64,000 bases of DNA from Paenibacillus curdlanolyticus YK9 (GCF_000179615.1 NZ_AEDD01000002.1:248001-312000), one strand, 5' to 3'; positions 11,501-18,964 are shown, numbered from the stretch's first letter. The notes: generated from the sequence alone by a model not told the origin. A program made the numbers and translations.

Positions 11501-13791
11501 AATTTTTCATTGCTCTGGAGCAGGAAGCGCCAGGGAACGAAGCGCTCATGGACTACGCGCCATTCAATGCACTGGATACTTACTTCTGCGTGCCGGAGAA
11601 CGAACGGTTCATCGCCTACTGGGATCGGGTGGAGGATCGGCTGTTCAAAATCAGGCATTGCCTCAACATTCAGGGCGTTCCGCAATCGTTGGCGTTGTTC
11701 GAGCCGCCGATCGACCCTGCCCAGCTGATCCGTATGGTGAGCGCGGGCGTTAATCCGTTGTCTGCGCTGAAAACAGCCAATCAGGGCGTACCCTATCGCT
11801 TCGAATTCATGCTGGAACGCGCCAAATCGTTAGCTGGCACGCTAACCCAGTTCGGCGGCAGCTTGTTGGCCGCGTTAGAACGCAACGATGCCGAGGGGCT
11901 TGCCTTGCTCCAAAGCACGCATGAGAAAAATATTCTTAACCTCACGACCATGATTAAAGAGAAGCAGCTGGAGGAAATGGCCAACACGCTTGCGTCGCTA
12001 AGTGAAAGCAGAAATAACGCATCGTTCCGCCATGACCATTACAGCTCCTTATACGACGAAGACATCAACGGACTCGAAATTACGGATATCGCTTTAAGAG
12101 GGATCTCGGCGGATCTTCAAACGGCATCCATCGCGATTCACGGCATATCGATCGCAGCTTATCTCGCTCCGAACATATTCGGATTGGCTGACGGCGGGAT
12201 GCAGTTTGGCGATGCGGTGAATGCAGGCGCTGCCATGGCGGACGGGGCAGCGAACGTTTTGGATAAAGCGGCCGGCTTAATAAGCACCAGCGCGCAGTAC
12301 TTGCGCCGCCGCGAGGAATGGGGGCTGCAGCGCGATATAGCCGCCTCTGAAGTAAGGCAGTTGGATTTGCAAATTGCCGGCGGGAATGTACGCGGCGAAA
12401 TGCTGCAGCGGGAGCTGGACATCCATCAGCAATCGATGAAGCAGCAGGATGAGATGGATCAGTTCCTTCGCAGCAAGTTTACTGGCCAAGAGCTGTATCA
12501 ATGGATGATCAGCCGGTTATCAACGGCGTATTTCCAATGCTATCAGCTGGCAGTCGACATGGCTTTGGCTGCGCAATCGGCTTATCAATATGAGCTGGAG
12601 CGTCAGGATCAATTCCTGCAATTCGACTATTGGGATAACCTTCACAGGGGGCTGCTTGCCGGGGAAGGCTTGCTGCTTGCTTTGAATCAAATGGAGAAAG
12701 CTTATTTGTTCAACAACACGAGAGATTTGGAGCTGGAGAAAACCGTATCTTTGCTGCATCTCGATCCGATTAAATTTATTGCCTTTAAAGGGGGGATGCC
12801 AGGCGGTACAGGTACGCAGGGCAAGCTGGATTTTGAATTGTCCGAGAAGCTGTTCGACTTCGACTTCCCTGGTCACTATTGCCGCAAAATCAAGTCCATT
12901 TCCATATCCATACCGGCTGTAGTCGGGCCTTACCAGAACATTAATGCGACATTGGTCCAAAACCGAAACGCGGTTGTGGTTTCGGCTAATGACAGCTCGG
13001 GCGTCAGCTATCTGCTGAATCCGTCCGATCCGGCGCCTGGACCTGATGTGCTGCGTCAGAACCATGTGGCCCAGCAGGTTGCCGTTACGCGAGGCATGAA
13101 CGATGCCGGGCTGTTTGTTCTCGATTTTAAGGATGAACGCTATTTGCCGTTCGAGGGGACGGGCGCGGTATCTTCGTGGACGTTGAACCTGCCGCCAGAA
13201 ACGAACCGCTTCGACCTTGGCAATATTTCGGATGTCATCGTCAAAATTCAGTATACGGCCAAGGATGGCGGAGCGCCGTTCGCTAGTAAGGTGAAGCAGT
13301 TGCTCCATGCAGACAGCGCACCTTATCCGTATACGCCAGCTAAAACCATCGATCTGAAGCAGGCATTCCCAAGCGATTGGTTCGCCTTGTTCAGTTCGCC
13401 TGCCGTACAGGGCGTGCAGCAAATCAGCTTCCCGATTACGGATCGCACCATTTTGACCCATTTATCGGATGTAAGCCTGTTGTCTGCTACAGTATTGATT
13501 CAGACGGCCGATCTGGCATCGTTATCGGATAAGGATAAGAGCACGCCGTTCTTAAGCTTGAAGCTTGGCGATAATCCGATTGCCCCGATCAACATAACCA
13601 ATAGTGCGGGAACATGCGATCTAAGCAATATAACAGGAACCATCTCGAATGCGACCTTGCAATTTACGCTATCGAATACGCCGGATGCGCTGCTGTTGAA
13701 TGGCGCTTTGAATCCGGATGCGTTAGCAGGGATTACCGTCATTATCACTTATCAATCCAACGTATTCGCGAAAGCAGCTACAACCAACTAA
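5578..13791 (+). CDS. Tc toxin subunit TcA (TcdA-like pore-forming translocation subunit)
   Basis: The protein has 2737 residues, the size expected of TcA, which forms a pentameric bell that binds cells and injects the TcC toxin. Near residues 165-210 is the YCECDECKS...FGPAAYLVDLM segment typical of the Salmonella VRP1-like N-terminal domain. The segment around 965-1060 (PPVWWSWMINYRIWEANRQ) matches the ABC-toxin N-terminal/neuraminidase-like region. From about 2290 the segment with FQCYQLAVDMALAAQSAY and FDFDFPGHYCRKIKS matches the TcB-binding domain. Between about 1377 and 1850 lie four copies of a ~55-60-residue module (consensus SQxxYnxLVkxGxldxxG), which I do not recognise as standard in TcA. 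The ATG follows a GGGAGGA motif. It is co-oriented with, and probably co-transcribed with, the TcB-TcC gene. Confidence 0.93.
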   Translation: MDIQSYLSDVHPSLAQFYANNPNFDVNHFKFSNTASVEALNGSSDQHAEALSLLQGYQRLLRLTNDPRAASALMQGSNGKNGGSNEPIPPLHSALQIAAINPDQFVSTYGPLLGDNGEAQAADIHAQAKHVEAQTMHQWASISQLTAPHTRSYAANSISTSIVQHYEALPNYQDIFGTLNYCECDECKSIFGPAAYLVDLMRIVNQYITEPNRSTIPANMALSVRRPDLATIPLTCESTNKTMPYLQIVNERLEETVKTALSITGDVYQPLAGQVYPFSLPFQYPLEQMRIYLNRMSVKLQDLYAAVGSSPLSVAAETLGLSQEELMLISTSTTDETQLKAFYGVSDLTTLSDVATFCKQTGLTLVQLQSLFNQDLSADEWQAGLSNAFFINYGLAKPLQVNDEGSALTIANLTDDALDRIHRFLRLSNKLGWSYVDLDWALHCVKAGAPKLDAQALIDLAKLKTAKEQWKLSMEQAGALIFDLKTYGQGDAAVSNTAFDKLFNGPESAPYHPADEGKSSYAFNAMFTDNHLSWTVGATDTDNMKLASRIAAALKVSQGDLSLLASALFGQQATIPLTVGNLSVLDRYVMFGSLLGMPAAQFSLLLSLFNQLTAVPALDAWTKLKNNADRLKRSRLNVYELDYVANGNVSDYVDPLYRTDALDGWLSNLPQLIASAGSDQDADTVLQKLVGQMAAFFHVQSVQIAGLVDLFHFADMVAVFTDPKQQATAEARMKQLSQWLVLMRKLALTSDDLAILKGSLTAFGIADAAKLTASNVLDVYGYQELKVLFNDVNGAISRYMTAASDNDAASAITDMTGLADTEILSVFNAFPKLSRIERLYLLQQIMSIMKSTGANFSLLRQINKVAGLDAAGHWADYVTAADNLLMALRARLGGDDWETLYLQVNGAVQEKQRTALISTALNALSQKDDLGWIENSRNLYEYLLIDVEMSGSATISYIKEALNATQLYLQRSRERLEPGVINLDIPPVWWSWMINYRIWEANRQVFLYPENYIDPSYRQNKTALFADFENTLKQGDITKTTVEAAYRKYLDRFAELAKLKVVDTYHTHVTDPTHENAQVTYLFARTETQPYKYYYLTRDEGNVWSEWNEIKVAINSDTVSPVYVFNRLFLFWVEQKAVKDSGAGSTQQKSVKATIRYTFYNFSGSWVAPQTLTEDAVIWADNSTFIAQDGVKTLFNAAQFDPAQQWWKKVYPLKIERNNYLTPNVGANPFEKLVLFFGPMIDVEGISAFAMPSAPVSTSDTLQQFENQLYKVSSQFNLAKKVGHTGFLPVFQPIVINDDLQSGFIVNPDEYIISAKEALISETYFRPEIDRSSGQLNLIDTAHILYDNYAADSIRNPSPVIAASSLGASSFVSTALGIDATQSTAVWNGLVKTGYFNGRGLATGSFAFDQLEKDIAGYLAGQTNIPAKTTYVLQQISQAIGTVSLSGNMRGNEYEVLTVKNHPAAFLFKGDKEAFLLMDIDPDLMEQVPTISEALLNPDTIFTPASFISTNVNIDANGSQTIYNLLVKGGFLDQNGVLKSYSDAASLTEYLQPQLVANTAAVVNVLMNSPMFTDLSFVAPSPIDIEVSGSQKTFNTLIKSGYLDPNGRILADIDFYELNEYVKGLMAGQPNEDLKVRHVMDTLYQWPFPVSVGFLDRNKDGIGSMKYQFSAFRLTTAAVHRLSSTLFTGGIDKLLSLDSQQIPVEAELLFKRFQFDSQYVISPDASDGAQVDFWGAYKTYYWELFFHAPYLIADLLKTNQSYQDAEKWYQYIFNPTLQPFQVGAGDFQTSTIGLTSSQRIYKILVDQNIITDKGAVSADFSEKTPISQYFAFLDDKQIDSVRNRLLNDKLGRQEARFWQFSPFRNHTLESLKDQLTNPQEIAAYNMDPFDPDAIAGLRIGAYEKAIVMAYIDNLLQWGDSYFAQYTWESIVTATMMYVYAYDLLGPRPENLGKAPEPAPKTFADLLTQFKDDIPQFFIALEQEAPGNEALMDYAPFNALDTYFCVPENERFIAYWDRVEDRLFKIRHCLNIQGVPQSLALFEPPIDPAQLIRMVSAGVNPLSALKTANQGVPYRFEFMLERAKSLAGTLTQFGGSLLAALERNDAEGLALLQSTHEKNILNLTTMIKEKQLEEMANTLASLSESRNNASFRHDHYSSLYDEDINGLEITDIALRGISADLQTASIAIHGISIAAYLAPNIFGLADGGMQFGDAVNAGAAMADGAANVLDKAAGLISTSAQYLRRREEWGLQRDIAASEVRQLDLQIAGGNVRGEMLQRELDIHQQSMKQQDEMDQFLRSKFTGQELYQWMISRLSTAYFQCYQLAVDMALAAQSAYQYELERQDQFLQFDYWDNLHRGLLAGEGLLLALNQMEKAYLFNNTRDLELEKTVSLLHLDPIKFIAFKGGMPGGTGTQGKLDFELSEKLFDFDFPGHYCRKIKSISISIPAVVGPYQNINATLVQNRNAVVVSANDSSGVSYLLNPSDPAPGPDVLRQNHVAQQVAVTRGMNDAGLFVLDFKDERYLPFEGTGAVSSWTLNLPPETNRFDLGNISDVIVKIQYTAKDGGAPFASKVKQLLHADSAPYPYTPAKTIDLKQAFPSDWFALFSSPAVQGVQQISFPITDRTILTHLSDVSLLSATVLIQTADLASLSDKDKSTPFLSLKLGDNPIAPINITNSAGTCDLSNITGTISNATLQFTLSNTPDALLLNGALNPDALAGITVIITYQSNVFAKAATTN

Positions 13792-13811
13792 TCGAAAAGA
13801 GGGTATTATTC

Positions 13812-15980
13812 ATGGATTGTTTAGGCTCACTTCAGCTCAATCTGGGCGCAGCGCAAAATTTAACGGATGTCAATTGGTCGCAGGTGAATCCGCAGGACAT
13901 TAACAACAATAATTTCCAGTTTGGCAAGCCGTTCTATCTGGTTTGCCCCGGCCAGCACTGCCAAGACAACGTGAACTTCTCGCCGCAGGCGCATCGTCTA
14001 TGTCAGTGTACCGATATTAACGGAAATCCGGTGCCAGGCTGCTCCCCGCATGACTACCTGTACCCGTTTGCCGCACAGGTATGCTTTAATACGAGCAACC
14101 CTTCGGATATGAGCAACGCGACATTAGGCAACAGAGGCTGCATGAGCCTTGGCGATACCTGGAACGTTGTCACTTGCTACTGCTGCTGCTCCTGCTTCGC
14201 TCACGGCACGCAAATCGGCACGCCGCAAGGGCACCAAGCGATCGAGAAATTCAGCGTAGGCGATAAAGTCATCACAGCCAGCTTGCAGCAAGGGGAGAAG
14301 GGCTTGCAGCTAGAGTGGAAAAAAGCGAAGCTGAACTTCAGCAACGGTACAGGACCTCAGAGCCACCAGCCAGCTATGATCTTCATTCGGTTCGGCGGCC
14401 ATGGCAGCATCGTTGTCACGCCTGACCATTTGTTCCTGATGCCTAGCGGCAAGCTGAAGCGTGCCGACCGACTGGTGCCTGGCAGGGATTTGTTGGTCTC
14501 GTATAACAGCACAGAGGTAGAAATTAACGAAGTCAGCGTTGGCGAATATACTGGCGGTGTGCATCATATCGCGACGGATGTTTCCTTTGACGGAAAGCTG
14601 GATGGCCATCTGCTGCTTTCTGAAGGTCTGGTTTCCGGTGATTTCAACCTGCAAATTCATCAGAACGAGCTGATGAAAAGCGGTTTGATAGAAGGAACGG
14701 AGAATTCTCCGAAAGTCGGCACCAAGGAATACGAAACGGTACACACGCATTTAGTGGCGGGCAATTATATGTCGTTCAGCGCGCCATCGAGCGTCTTGTC
14801 GGACGCAGCAGCGGATGCGGCGACGCCAGCAGCGTCTGCGCAATTAAGCAAATTCTATGTGCACGGCTCGAATGTGGCATTCGTGCCTGATCAAGCTGCA
14901 TCCTTCCTTAGCCCGCTGCAAGCGATTGATGTGAACGATAAAGCGGATAAATGGGGCTTTACGGAAGTAAGCATCGGCAATTCAATGGTCAAATACTTGG
15001 TGAACCTGTTCCAAGGCTTCTACCCGGACATTACGTTCTATCATGACATCGGGCGTCTGGAGCCGAACGCTTATGCGTTCACGCAATACGGCAAGCAATA
15101 TGTTGTCCTTTCGGGCGGCTTAACGCGCATTAAAGGGCTCGGGATGGAAGGCATGGCGTTCATTCTTGCGAACATGGTCAGCCGTCTGCAGAAGAGCGCG
15201 CCGCTGAATTCGGATGGCTTCACAACCGTTGGCATGAGCGACTACTATACGCCAGCTATTTTGCAAAATATGTTCTTCGGAACGCTCTATGCGCCATTGA
15301 TGACGAGCGCTCTGCACCAGATCCAACTCGTGATCTTCAACAACATCGATGTCGCATCGCATGATGCGTTCGAAACCGATCCATATCAGCCGACGACGGG
15401 AACGCGGATGGACGCGATCGAGGCGGGCAACGGCATGAACTTCCCGCCAATCGGCATCGGCGGCCCGGAAGCGAACGGCTTGAAAGTAATCGGAGCGAAG
15501 GTAACCGGACCGACGATTAGCGCAGCATCGCTTATTACAGCTGACATTACGGCGGACGTAGCGGCGACGGTGTTCAAACTGCTGCAGACAAACAAAATCG
15601 TGGACGAAACTGGCCTCGTCGCTTCAGATTTCACAGTTTCCACAGACCTCTCGTTCTTGTTTGCCGATTCGGCCGATGAAAACAAAACGCTGCTGACCCA
15701 AGAGATTCGTTACGTGCTGCTTCATGCCAACTCGACCGTTGAATTGCAATTTAATACAACAGTGAAGGCGATAAGCGCGGCTGATGAAGATGACTTTACG
15801 TTTGAACCAAACGCGGTCATTTCAGACGTAACACCGGGCAGCAGCAAGTCCTCGGTATTGATCAAGGTGTCGCTGCAGCGCAGCGTAGCTTACAATGTTT
15901 CAGTATCCAGAGCACTGACGTCGGACATTGGCTCGACCTTGGACCCGCACGCTTCTTCGGCTGATATTACGCTCAGCTAA
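13812..15980 (+). CDS. Tc-locus protein with cysteine-rich N-terminus, Hint domain, degenerate M48-like segment and Ig-like tail
   Basis: The frame is open further upstream inside tcA, but the ATG 20 nt after the TcA stop, behind AGAGGG, is preferred (722 residues). The first 127 residues carry many cysteines, ending in CYCCCSC. A Hint (hedgehog/intein) domain starts at Cys128 in CFAHGTQIGTPQGHQ and continues with VTPDHLF (Thr203, His206), the usual TxxH block. No C-terminal HN splice motif was seen. Residues about 410-460 (NAYAF, YVVLSGGL, EGMAFILANMVSRL) resemble M48 peptidases, but the HExxH zinc site is absent. Residues about 577-637 carry the module that is repeated four times in TcA. 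The end resembles an Ig-like fold. It probably accompanies the toxin; self-processing or cholesterol-type Hint chemistry is conceivable. Function unknown. Confidence 0.75.
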   Translation: MDCLGSLQLNLGAAQNLTDVNWSQVNPQDINNNNFQFGKPFYLVCPGQHCQDNVNFSPQAHRLCQCTDINGNPVPGCSPHDYLYPFAAQVCFNTSNPSDMSNATLGNRGCMSLGDTWNVVTCYCCCSCFAHGTQIGTPQGHQAIEKFSVGDKVITASLQQGEKGLQLEWKKAKLNFSNGTGPQSHQPAMIFIRFGGHGSIVVTPDHLFLMPSGKLKRADRLVPGRDLLVSYNSTEVEINEVSVGEYTGGVHHIATDVSFDGKLDGHLLLSEGLVSGDFNLQIHQNELMKSGLIEGTENSPKVGTKEYETVHTHLVAGNYMSFSAPSSVLSDAAADAATPAASAQLSKFYVHGSNVAFVPDQAASFLSPLQAIDVNDKADKWGFTEVSIGNSMVKYLVNLFQGFYPDITFYHDIGRLEPNAYAFTQYGKQYVVLSGGLTRIKGLGMEGMAFILANMVSRLQKSAPLNSDGFTTVGMSDYYTPAILQNMFFGTLYAPLMTSALHQIQLVIFNNIDVASHDAFETDPYQPTTGTRMDAIEAGNGMNFPPIGIGGPEANGLKVIGAKVTGPTISAASLITADITADVAATVFKLLQTNKIVDETGLVASDFTVSTDLSFLFADSADENKTLLTQEIRYVLLHANSTVELQFNTTVKAISAADEDDFTFEPNAVISDVTPGSSKSSVLIKVSLQRSVAYNVSVSRALTSDIGSTLDPHASSADITLS

Positions 15981-16015
15981 GCGTGGCAATCTAATAAGAA
16001 CAGAGGAGAATAACG

Positions 16016-16672
16016 ATGGAATCAGCCGCCCAAGAGATGGGAGCATTCACGGGGACTATAGAAGAACAGCGCAGGCAATTCGGCATCATCCTGGGTTTGA
16101 ACGGCCCGGTTTCGGAAGAGGTTCTCTTCGCGGCTGTTCACGATCCCAGTTACGCGCATAATTTATTGTCAGCCCGTCGATCGGAAATGTTTTTGACCTA
16201 TTTGCTGAACAATCCTCCGATTGTGCAACAAGTCGGGGGAGGAGAAGCGATTGGAGCGCTAGGAGCGGCGCAAGCTGCTAATGCTGCAATACCGGAAGGA
16301 ACAGACATGGCGAGCGCGGCTGGCGGGACGACTGCGTCGCATTCCAACATGGAGCTGGCGAAAAAAGCGGGCCAAGCGCTGTGGAAGTGGGCGAGAGCGG
16401 GCTTTGCAACGGTGGAGGATGACGTCTACCGGAAGCGAATGAGCGCTTGCGCGACATGCCCGCATATTCAAAGCAAGCCGAATAAACTGCTGTACAATGC
16501 GCTGACTGCGACCAGCTCAGCCGCTGACGACAGCGCCGAGAAAATTTGCGGCAAGTGCGGCTGCGTACTTTCCAAGAAGACGAAGCTTCCTTCGGAATCC
16601 TGTCCGGATAACCATCCGGAGCTTGCGGGAATGACGCGTTGGGAAGAGCCGATTCCAACCTCGTCGCTCTAA
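16016..16672 (+). CDS. Hypothetical Tc-locus protein with C-terminal paired-cysteine (zinc-ribbon-like) motif
   Basis: The protein has 218 residues and starts at an ATG behind AGAGGAGA, 35 nt after the Hint-domain gene, so it is probably the last gene of the toxin operon. The middle is Ala/Gly-rich (about residues 80-110). The C-terminal part has CATCPH, then CGKCGCVLSKKTKL and SESCP, a spacing typical of small metal-binding ribbons seen in some phage-like and secreted-structure proteins. No signal peptide or membrane segment is evident. An intrinsic terminator follows directly. I do not recognise a named family. A structural or assembly role with the Tc complex is inferred only from position. 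Confidence 0.7.
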   Translation: MESAAQEMGAFTGTIEEQRRQFGIILGLNGPVSEEVLFAAVHDPSYAHNLLSARRSEMFLTYLLNNPPIVQQVGGGEAIGALGAAQAANAAIPEGTDMASAAGGTTASHSNMELAKKAGQALWKWARAGFATVEDDVYRKRMSACATCPHIQSKPNKLLYNALTATSSAADDSAEKICGKCGCVLSKKTKLPSESCPDNHPELAGMTRWEEPIPTSSL

Positions 16673-16690
16673 CATATGTACACTTAATAA

Positions 16691-16720
16691 AAGGAGCTTG
16701 CCTAGGCAGCTCCTTTTTCT
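16691..16720 (+). terminator. Intrinsic terminator of the Tc toxin operon
   Basis: The arms AAGGAGCT and AGCTCCTT flank a short loop and run into a T-rich tract 19 nt after the last toxin-locus stop codon. Confidence 0.85.
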
Positions 16721-16799
16721 TTTATGAATCGCTCTATCAGCCTAGAGTAGACCGCTAAAGGACACAGATGACGCTAAATGGTGAAAATCAGGGAGTTTT

Positions 16800-16940
16800 T
16801 GATTCTAACGGACTCCAGAAGCGTTATTGGCGGAAATTCAGATCAATTCAGCTGGTTTTCCCTCGATTAACGGCCCTGAGGTCCGTTAGGTTTGCGAATT
16901 GTCTATTTACGTCAAATTAACGGCTTCTCGGTCCGTTGCT
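16800..16940. repeat. Three small dyad repeats of the TAACGG...CCGTTA type
   Basis: Inverted repeats with arms of 5-6 nt occur at about 16806-16825 (TAACG/CGTTA), 16868-16888 (TAACGG/CCGTTA) and 16919-16937 (AACGG/CCGTT), roughly 55-60 nt apart. They sit in the 547-nt stretch 16673-17219, which otherwise holds only the toxin-operon terminator and no convincing gene. They look like interspersed hairpin repeats. A role as an IS target is possible but unproven. Confidence 0.5.
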
Positions 16941-17210
16941 ATGAACGTTTTAGTCAATTCTCCAGTATTTCCATGCAGTTTCTCAAGCACTAAGCGCGGG
17001 AGCAAATATGCGAGCGACGGTTGGCACGCTGCTATCCGTGGGTTGGTTACCACATTTTATGCCTTCGTCAAAGAGAGCGATCACAAGCTAGCAACGCACG
17101 TTCAGTTTTTCAACTTAGTGCAAACGGACCACGTGGATTCTCTCTTGAACCTTCGTTTGCTCCCGGGCCTAGTGCTCGAGATTGTTTTTCTTTCTGGCGT
17201 GTTTGAATAC

Positions 17211-17226
17211 AGCCTAGAACTAGGCT
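17211..17226. repeat. Perfect palindrome overlapping the transposase stop codon
   Basis: AGCCTAG and CTAGGCT surround two bases. The transposase stop codon lies inside the right arm. It could act as a stem stabilising or ending the IS transcript; the T-tract is weak. Confidence 0.55.
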
Positions 17227-18338
17227 AAATTTGTTTGGTCACAGGTGCGAGCGGCCGCCCATATAAAACCAGCCAATTCACGAGCGACTGCTCCAATTGC
17301 CACATTTTTGTGCTTATTCATTCCAAAAACAAGCCGGCGATACTTCTTATGCAATCTCTCTTGCGCTTTCCAGGACAGCAGTTGCAAGTTGGGCGGCATG
17401 CCATCTAACCGTTTTGCCAATTCCCCTTTTACCGATGGGCGGTGACGGTAACTCCAGGCAGACTCTACCAAGGCTCGCCTTAAATGAGGGTTGCCGGCTC
17501 TTGTCATGCCTCCTCTTTTTACACTTTGCCCTGTCGAGTGTTCGCGCGGAACTAAGCCTAAATAGGCCATTAATTGCGCAGGTGACCGGAAGCGCTCAAA
17601 CGAGTCAATCTCGGCGGCGATTGTAATTGCCGTAAGCAAAGCGACGCCGCGCAGGGACTGCAAGGCCTGAATAATTGACGCATGAGGGCCTTGGGTGCCT
17701 AATTGGAATAGTGCTTTTTCAATTCGCGCCATGCGTTGTTCAATTTCTTCGAGGGCATGCAGCATCTCAGTAAAGCAAAATTGCAGCGCCTCTTGTTCAA
17801 AAGTAAGCTGTCCAAGCCACTCCCGATACTTTTTGGTCCACCGACGTTTTATCGTTACGGGCGGATGGATCTGGTGACGAAGCAAAAACTTCAAAATGCG
17901 TTGTGCAGCGCGGTGCTTGTCTTCTTTCGCAGCTTCACGAGTACGAACAAGGTCTCGCAACGCTTCGCTGTCACGCGATGGAACATGAATAGGCGTCAGT
18001 TCTCCTGCACGGAATAGTCGAGCGAGTTGCACCGCGTCTCGACGATCGGTTTTAATGTGATCGCCTGGTCGTTTCGGGATGAGAGAGGGAGCAATGACGA
18101 CACAGCTAGCGCCCATTGTTTCAATCCAGCGATAGGTTTCGTAGCCAGTCGGCCCAGCCTCGTAACAAAACGAAAGGCTTCCCGCCGGACCTAACTCTTT
18201 GATTAGTTTTCGAAGGGCAGCCGGGGTATGCGCAACGGTTCCGTAGTAACGAGGCGCTTCTCTTCCCTCGTCAGCAATAGCAACAGAAATTTTTTCTTTG
18301 GACACATCTAAACCGATGTATTTTGTGGCAGAATGCAT
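17220..18338 (-). CDS. IS110-family DEDD transposase
   Basis: The protein has 372 residues from the ATG at 18338, which sits 11 nt after AAGGAG; longer in-frame starts lack a site. The N-terminal RuvC-like DEDD domain shows GLDVSKE, then CYEAGPTGY and TDRRDA. The C-terminal transposase_20 domain shows LRGVALLTA, MAYLGLVPREHSTG and KRGGMTRAGNPHLR, which include the conserved region of the catalytic serine. These enzymes recombine a circular intermediate into a target chosen by a bridge RNA encoded in the element's non-coding end. The gene is full length with no frameshift, so the element may be active. It lies against the promoter of the divergent ArsR gene. Confidence 0.93.
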   Translation of the reverse strand: MHSATKYIGLDVSKEKISVAIADEGREAPRYYGTVAHTPAALRKLIKELGPAGSLSFCYEAGPTGYETYRWIETMGASCVVIAPSLIPKRPGDHIKTDRRDAVQLARLFRAGELTPIHVPSRDSEALRDLVRTREAAKEDKHRAAQRILKFLLRHQIHPPVTIKRRWTKKYREWLGQLTFEQEALQFCFTEMLHALEEIEQRMARIEKALFQLGTQGPHASIIQALQSLRGVALLTAITIAAEIDSFERFRSPAQLMAYLGLVPREHSTGQSVKRGGMTRAGNPHLRRALVESAWSYRHRPSVKGELAKRLDGMPPNLQLLSWKAQERLHKKYRRLVFGMNKHKNVAIGAVARELAGFIWAAARTCDQTNLA

Positions 18339-18436
18339 AGTAACAGCTCTCCTTTTGCTTGTAGCTCTGAAAATGGTGGTTTTCACACTATCCATTTTTA
18401 ACCTACGACCTGAAGCAAATACGGAGAGCTGTTACT
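18339..18436 (-). ncRNA. Structured leader of the IS110 transposase (RBS-sequestering hairpin; possible bridge RNA part)
   Basis: A perfect 14-bp inverted repeat lies at 18339-18352 and 18423-18436 (AGTAACAGCTCTCC and its complement). It is extended inward by a 7-bp stem (18354-18360 with 18413-18419), leaving a loop of about 52 nt. The inner strand contains the transposase ribosome binding site, so a transcript entering from outside the IS would fold the site away. IS110 bridge RNAs are encoded in this part of some elements. Whether this is one is inference. Confidence 0.5.
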
Positions 18437-18469
18437 TATTTACGTTCATCATAGCTAGCAGATTAACCG

Positions 18470-18522
18470 TTGACAGGACACCAAATGGTGACATATAATA
18501 AACACGACACTAAATGGTGTCG
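18470..18522 (+). promoter_or_regulatory. Promoter of the arsR-SRPBCC operon with two operator dyads
   Basis: The -35 TTGACA is at 18470-18475 and the -10 TATAAT at 18494-18499, with an 18-nt spacer. One dyad (GACACCAAATGGTGAC, 18477-18492) fills the spacer and a second (GACACTAAATGGTGTC, 18506-18521) covers the expected start point. Their centres are 29 bp apart. The same arrangement occurs at 23844-23895. They are most simply operators of the ArsR-type repressor encoded just downstream. Confidence 0.8.
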
Positions 18523-18634
18523 AATTATAAGGCAAATGCGTTGAAACGTATTGGAACCAGTGCAGATGCTCAACTTAAACCATATCGGGGAGACAATGAA
18601 ATTCCTCGGAAAGAACGAATTAGGAGAGGGTGTT

Positions 18635-18964
18635 GTGAGCGAAAACAACCCGACGCGGGACGTGTTTGACGCGATTGCAGATCCGACGAGACGGCAGCTG
18701 ATTCGGCTATTATCAGAGTCAGCGGAGGTACCGCTTCATGAGTTAACGGCACAGTTCCAGATGGGCCGAACAGCGGTATCCAAACATTTGACTATTCTTA
18801 AAGAGGCTGGACTGGTGCTTGACCGCAAAGAGGGCAGAGAAACGAGATTTAGGCTAAACGCCTCTCCGCTCCGCGAAGTTCAAGATTGGCTGGCGTTCTA
18901 CCATAAGTTTTGGAGCAACAATATGCTGCGTTTAAACCAACTATTAGAGGAGGATGAAGGATGA
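18635..18964 (+). CDS. ArsR-family (winged helix) transcriptional regulator
   Basis: The GTG at 18635 is chosen because AGGAG lies 8 nt upstream; an earlier in-frame ATG at 18596 has a poorly spaced site. The 109-residue protein is a single winged-helix domain: VFDAIADPTRRQLIRLL, then LHELTAQFQMGRTAVSKHL as the recognition helix region, then a wing with KEGRETRFRLN. No metal-binding cysteine pair is seen, and it belongs to the ArsR subgroup commonly paired with AHSA1/SRPBCC proteins. Its stop overlaps the start of the SRPBCC gene (ATGA). The twin dyads in its promoter suggest autorepression and control of a second locus near 23850. Confidence 0.9.
   Translation: MSENNPTRDVFDAIADPTRRQLIRLLSESAEVPLHELTAQFQMGRTAVSKHLTILKEAGLVLDRKEGRETRFRLNASPLREVQDWLAFYHKFWSNNMLRLNQLLEEDEG

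Larger units (their letters stand above)
17211..18436 (-). mobile_element. IS110-family insertion sequence (ends unresolved)
   Basis: The element is defined by the transposase gene, a 7-bp-arm palindrome overlapping its stop codon (17211-17226) and a long structured leader upstream of its start (18339-18436). IS110 elements usually lack clear terminal inverted repeats and target duplications, so the exact ends cannot be set from this copy alone. The right-hand non-coding part may extend into 16740-17210. The left end must lie before the ArsR promoter at 18470. Confidence 0.75.

Noticed and set aside
12520..13461. Long open frame (313 codons) on the minus strand inside tcA
   Set aside because: It is fully antisense to a well-supported TcA C-terminal domain and has no ribosome site or recognisable product.
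14193..14690. Intein in the Hint protein
   Set aside because: There is no C-terminal HN-Cys/Ser/Thr junction and no interrupted host protein.
16899..17228. Possible 109-residue protein before the IS110 transposase
   Set aside because: No ribosome site, no recognisable motif, and it spans hairpin repeats and the end of the IS; more likely non-coding.
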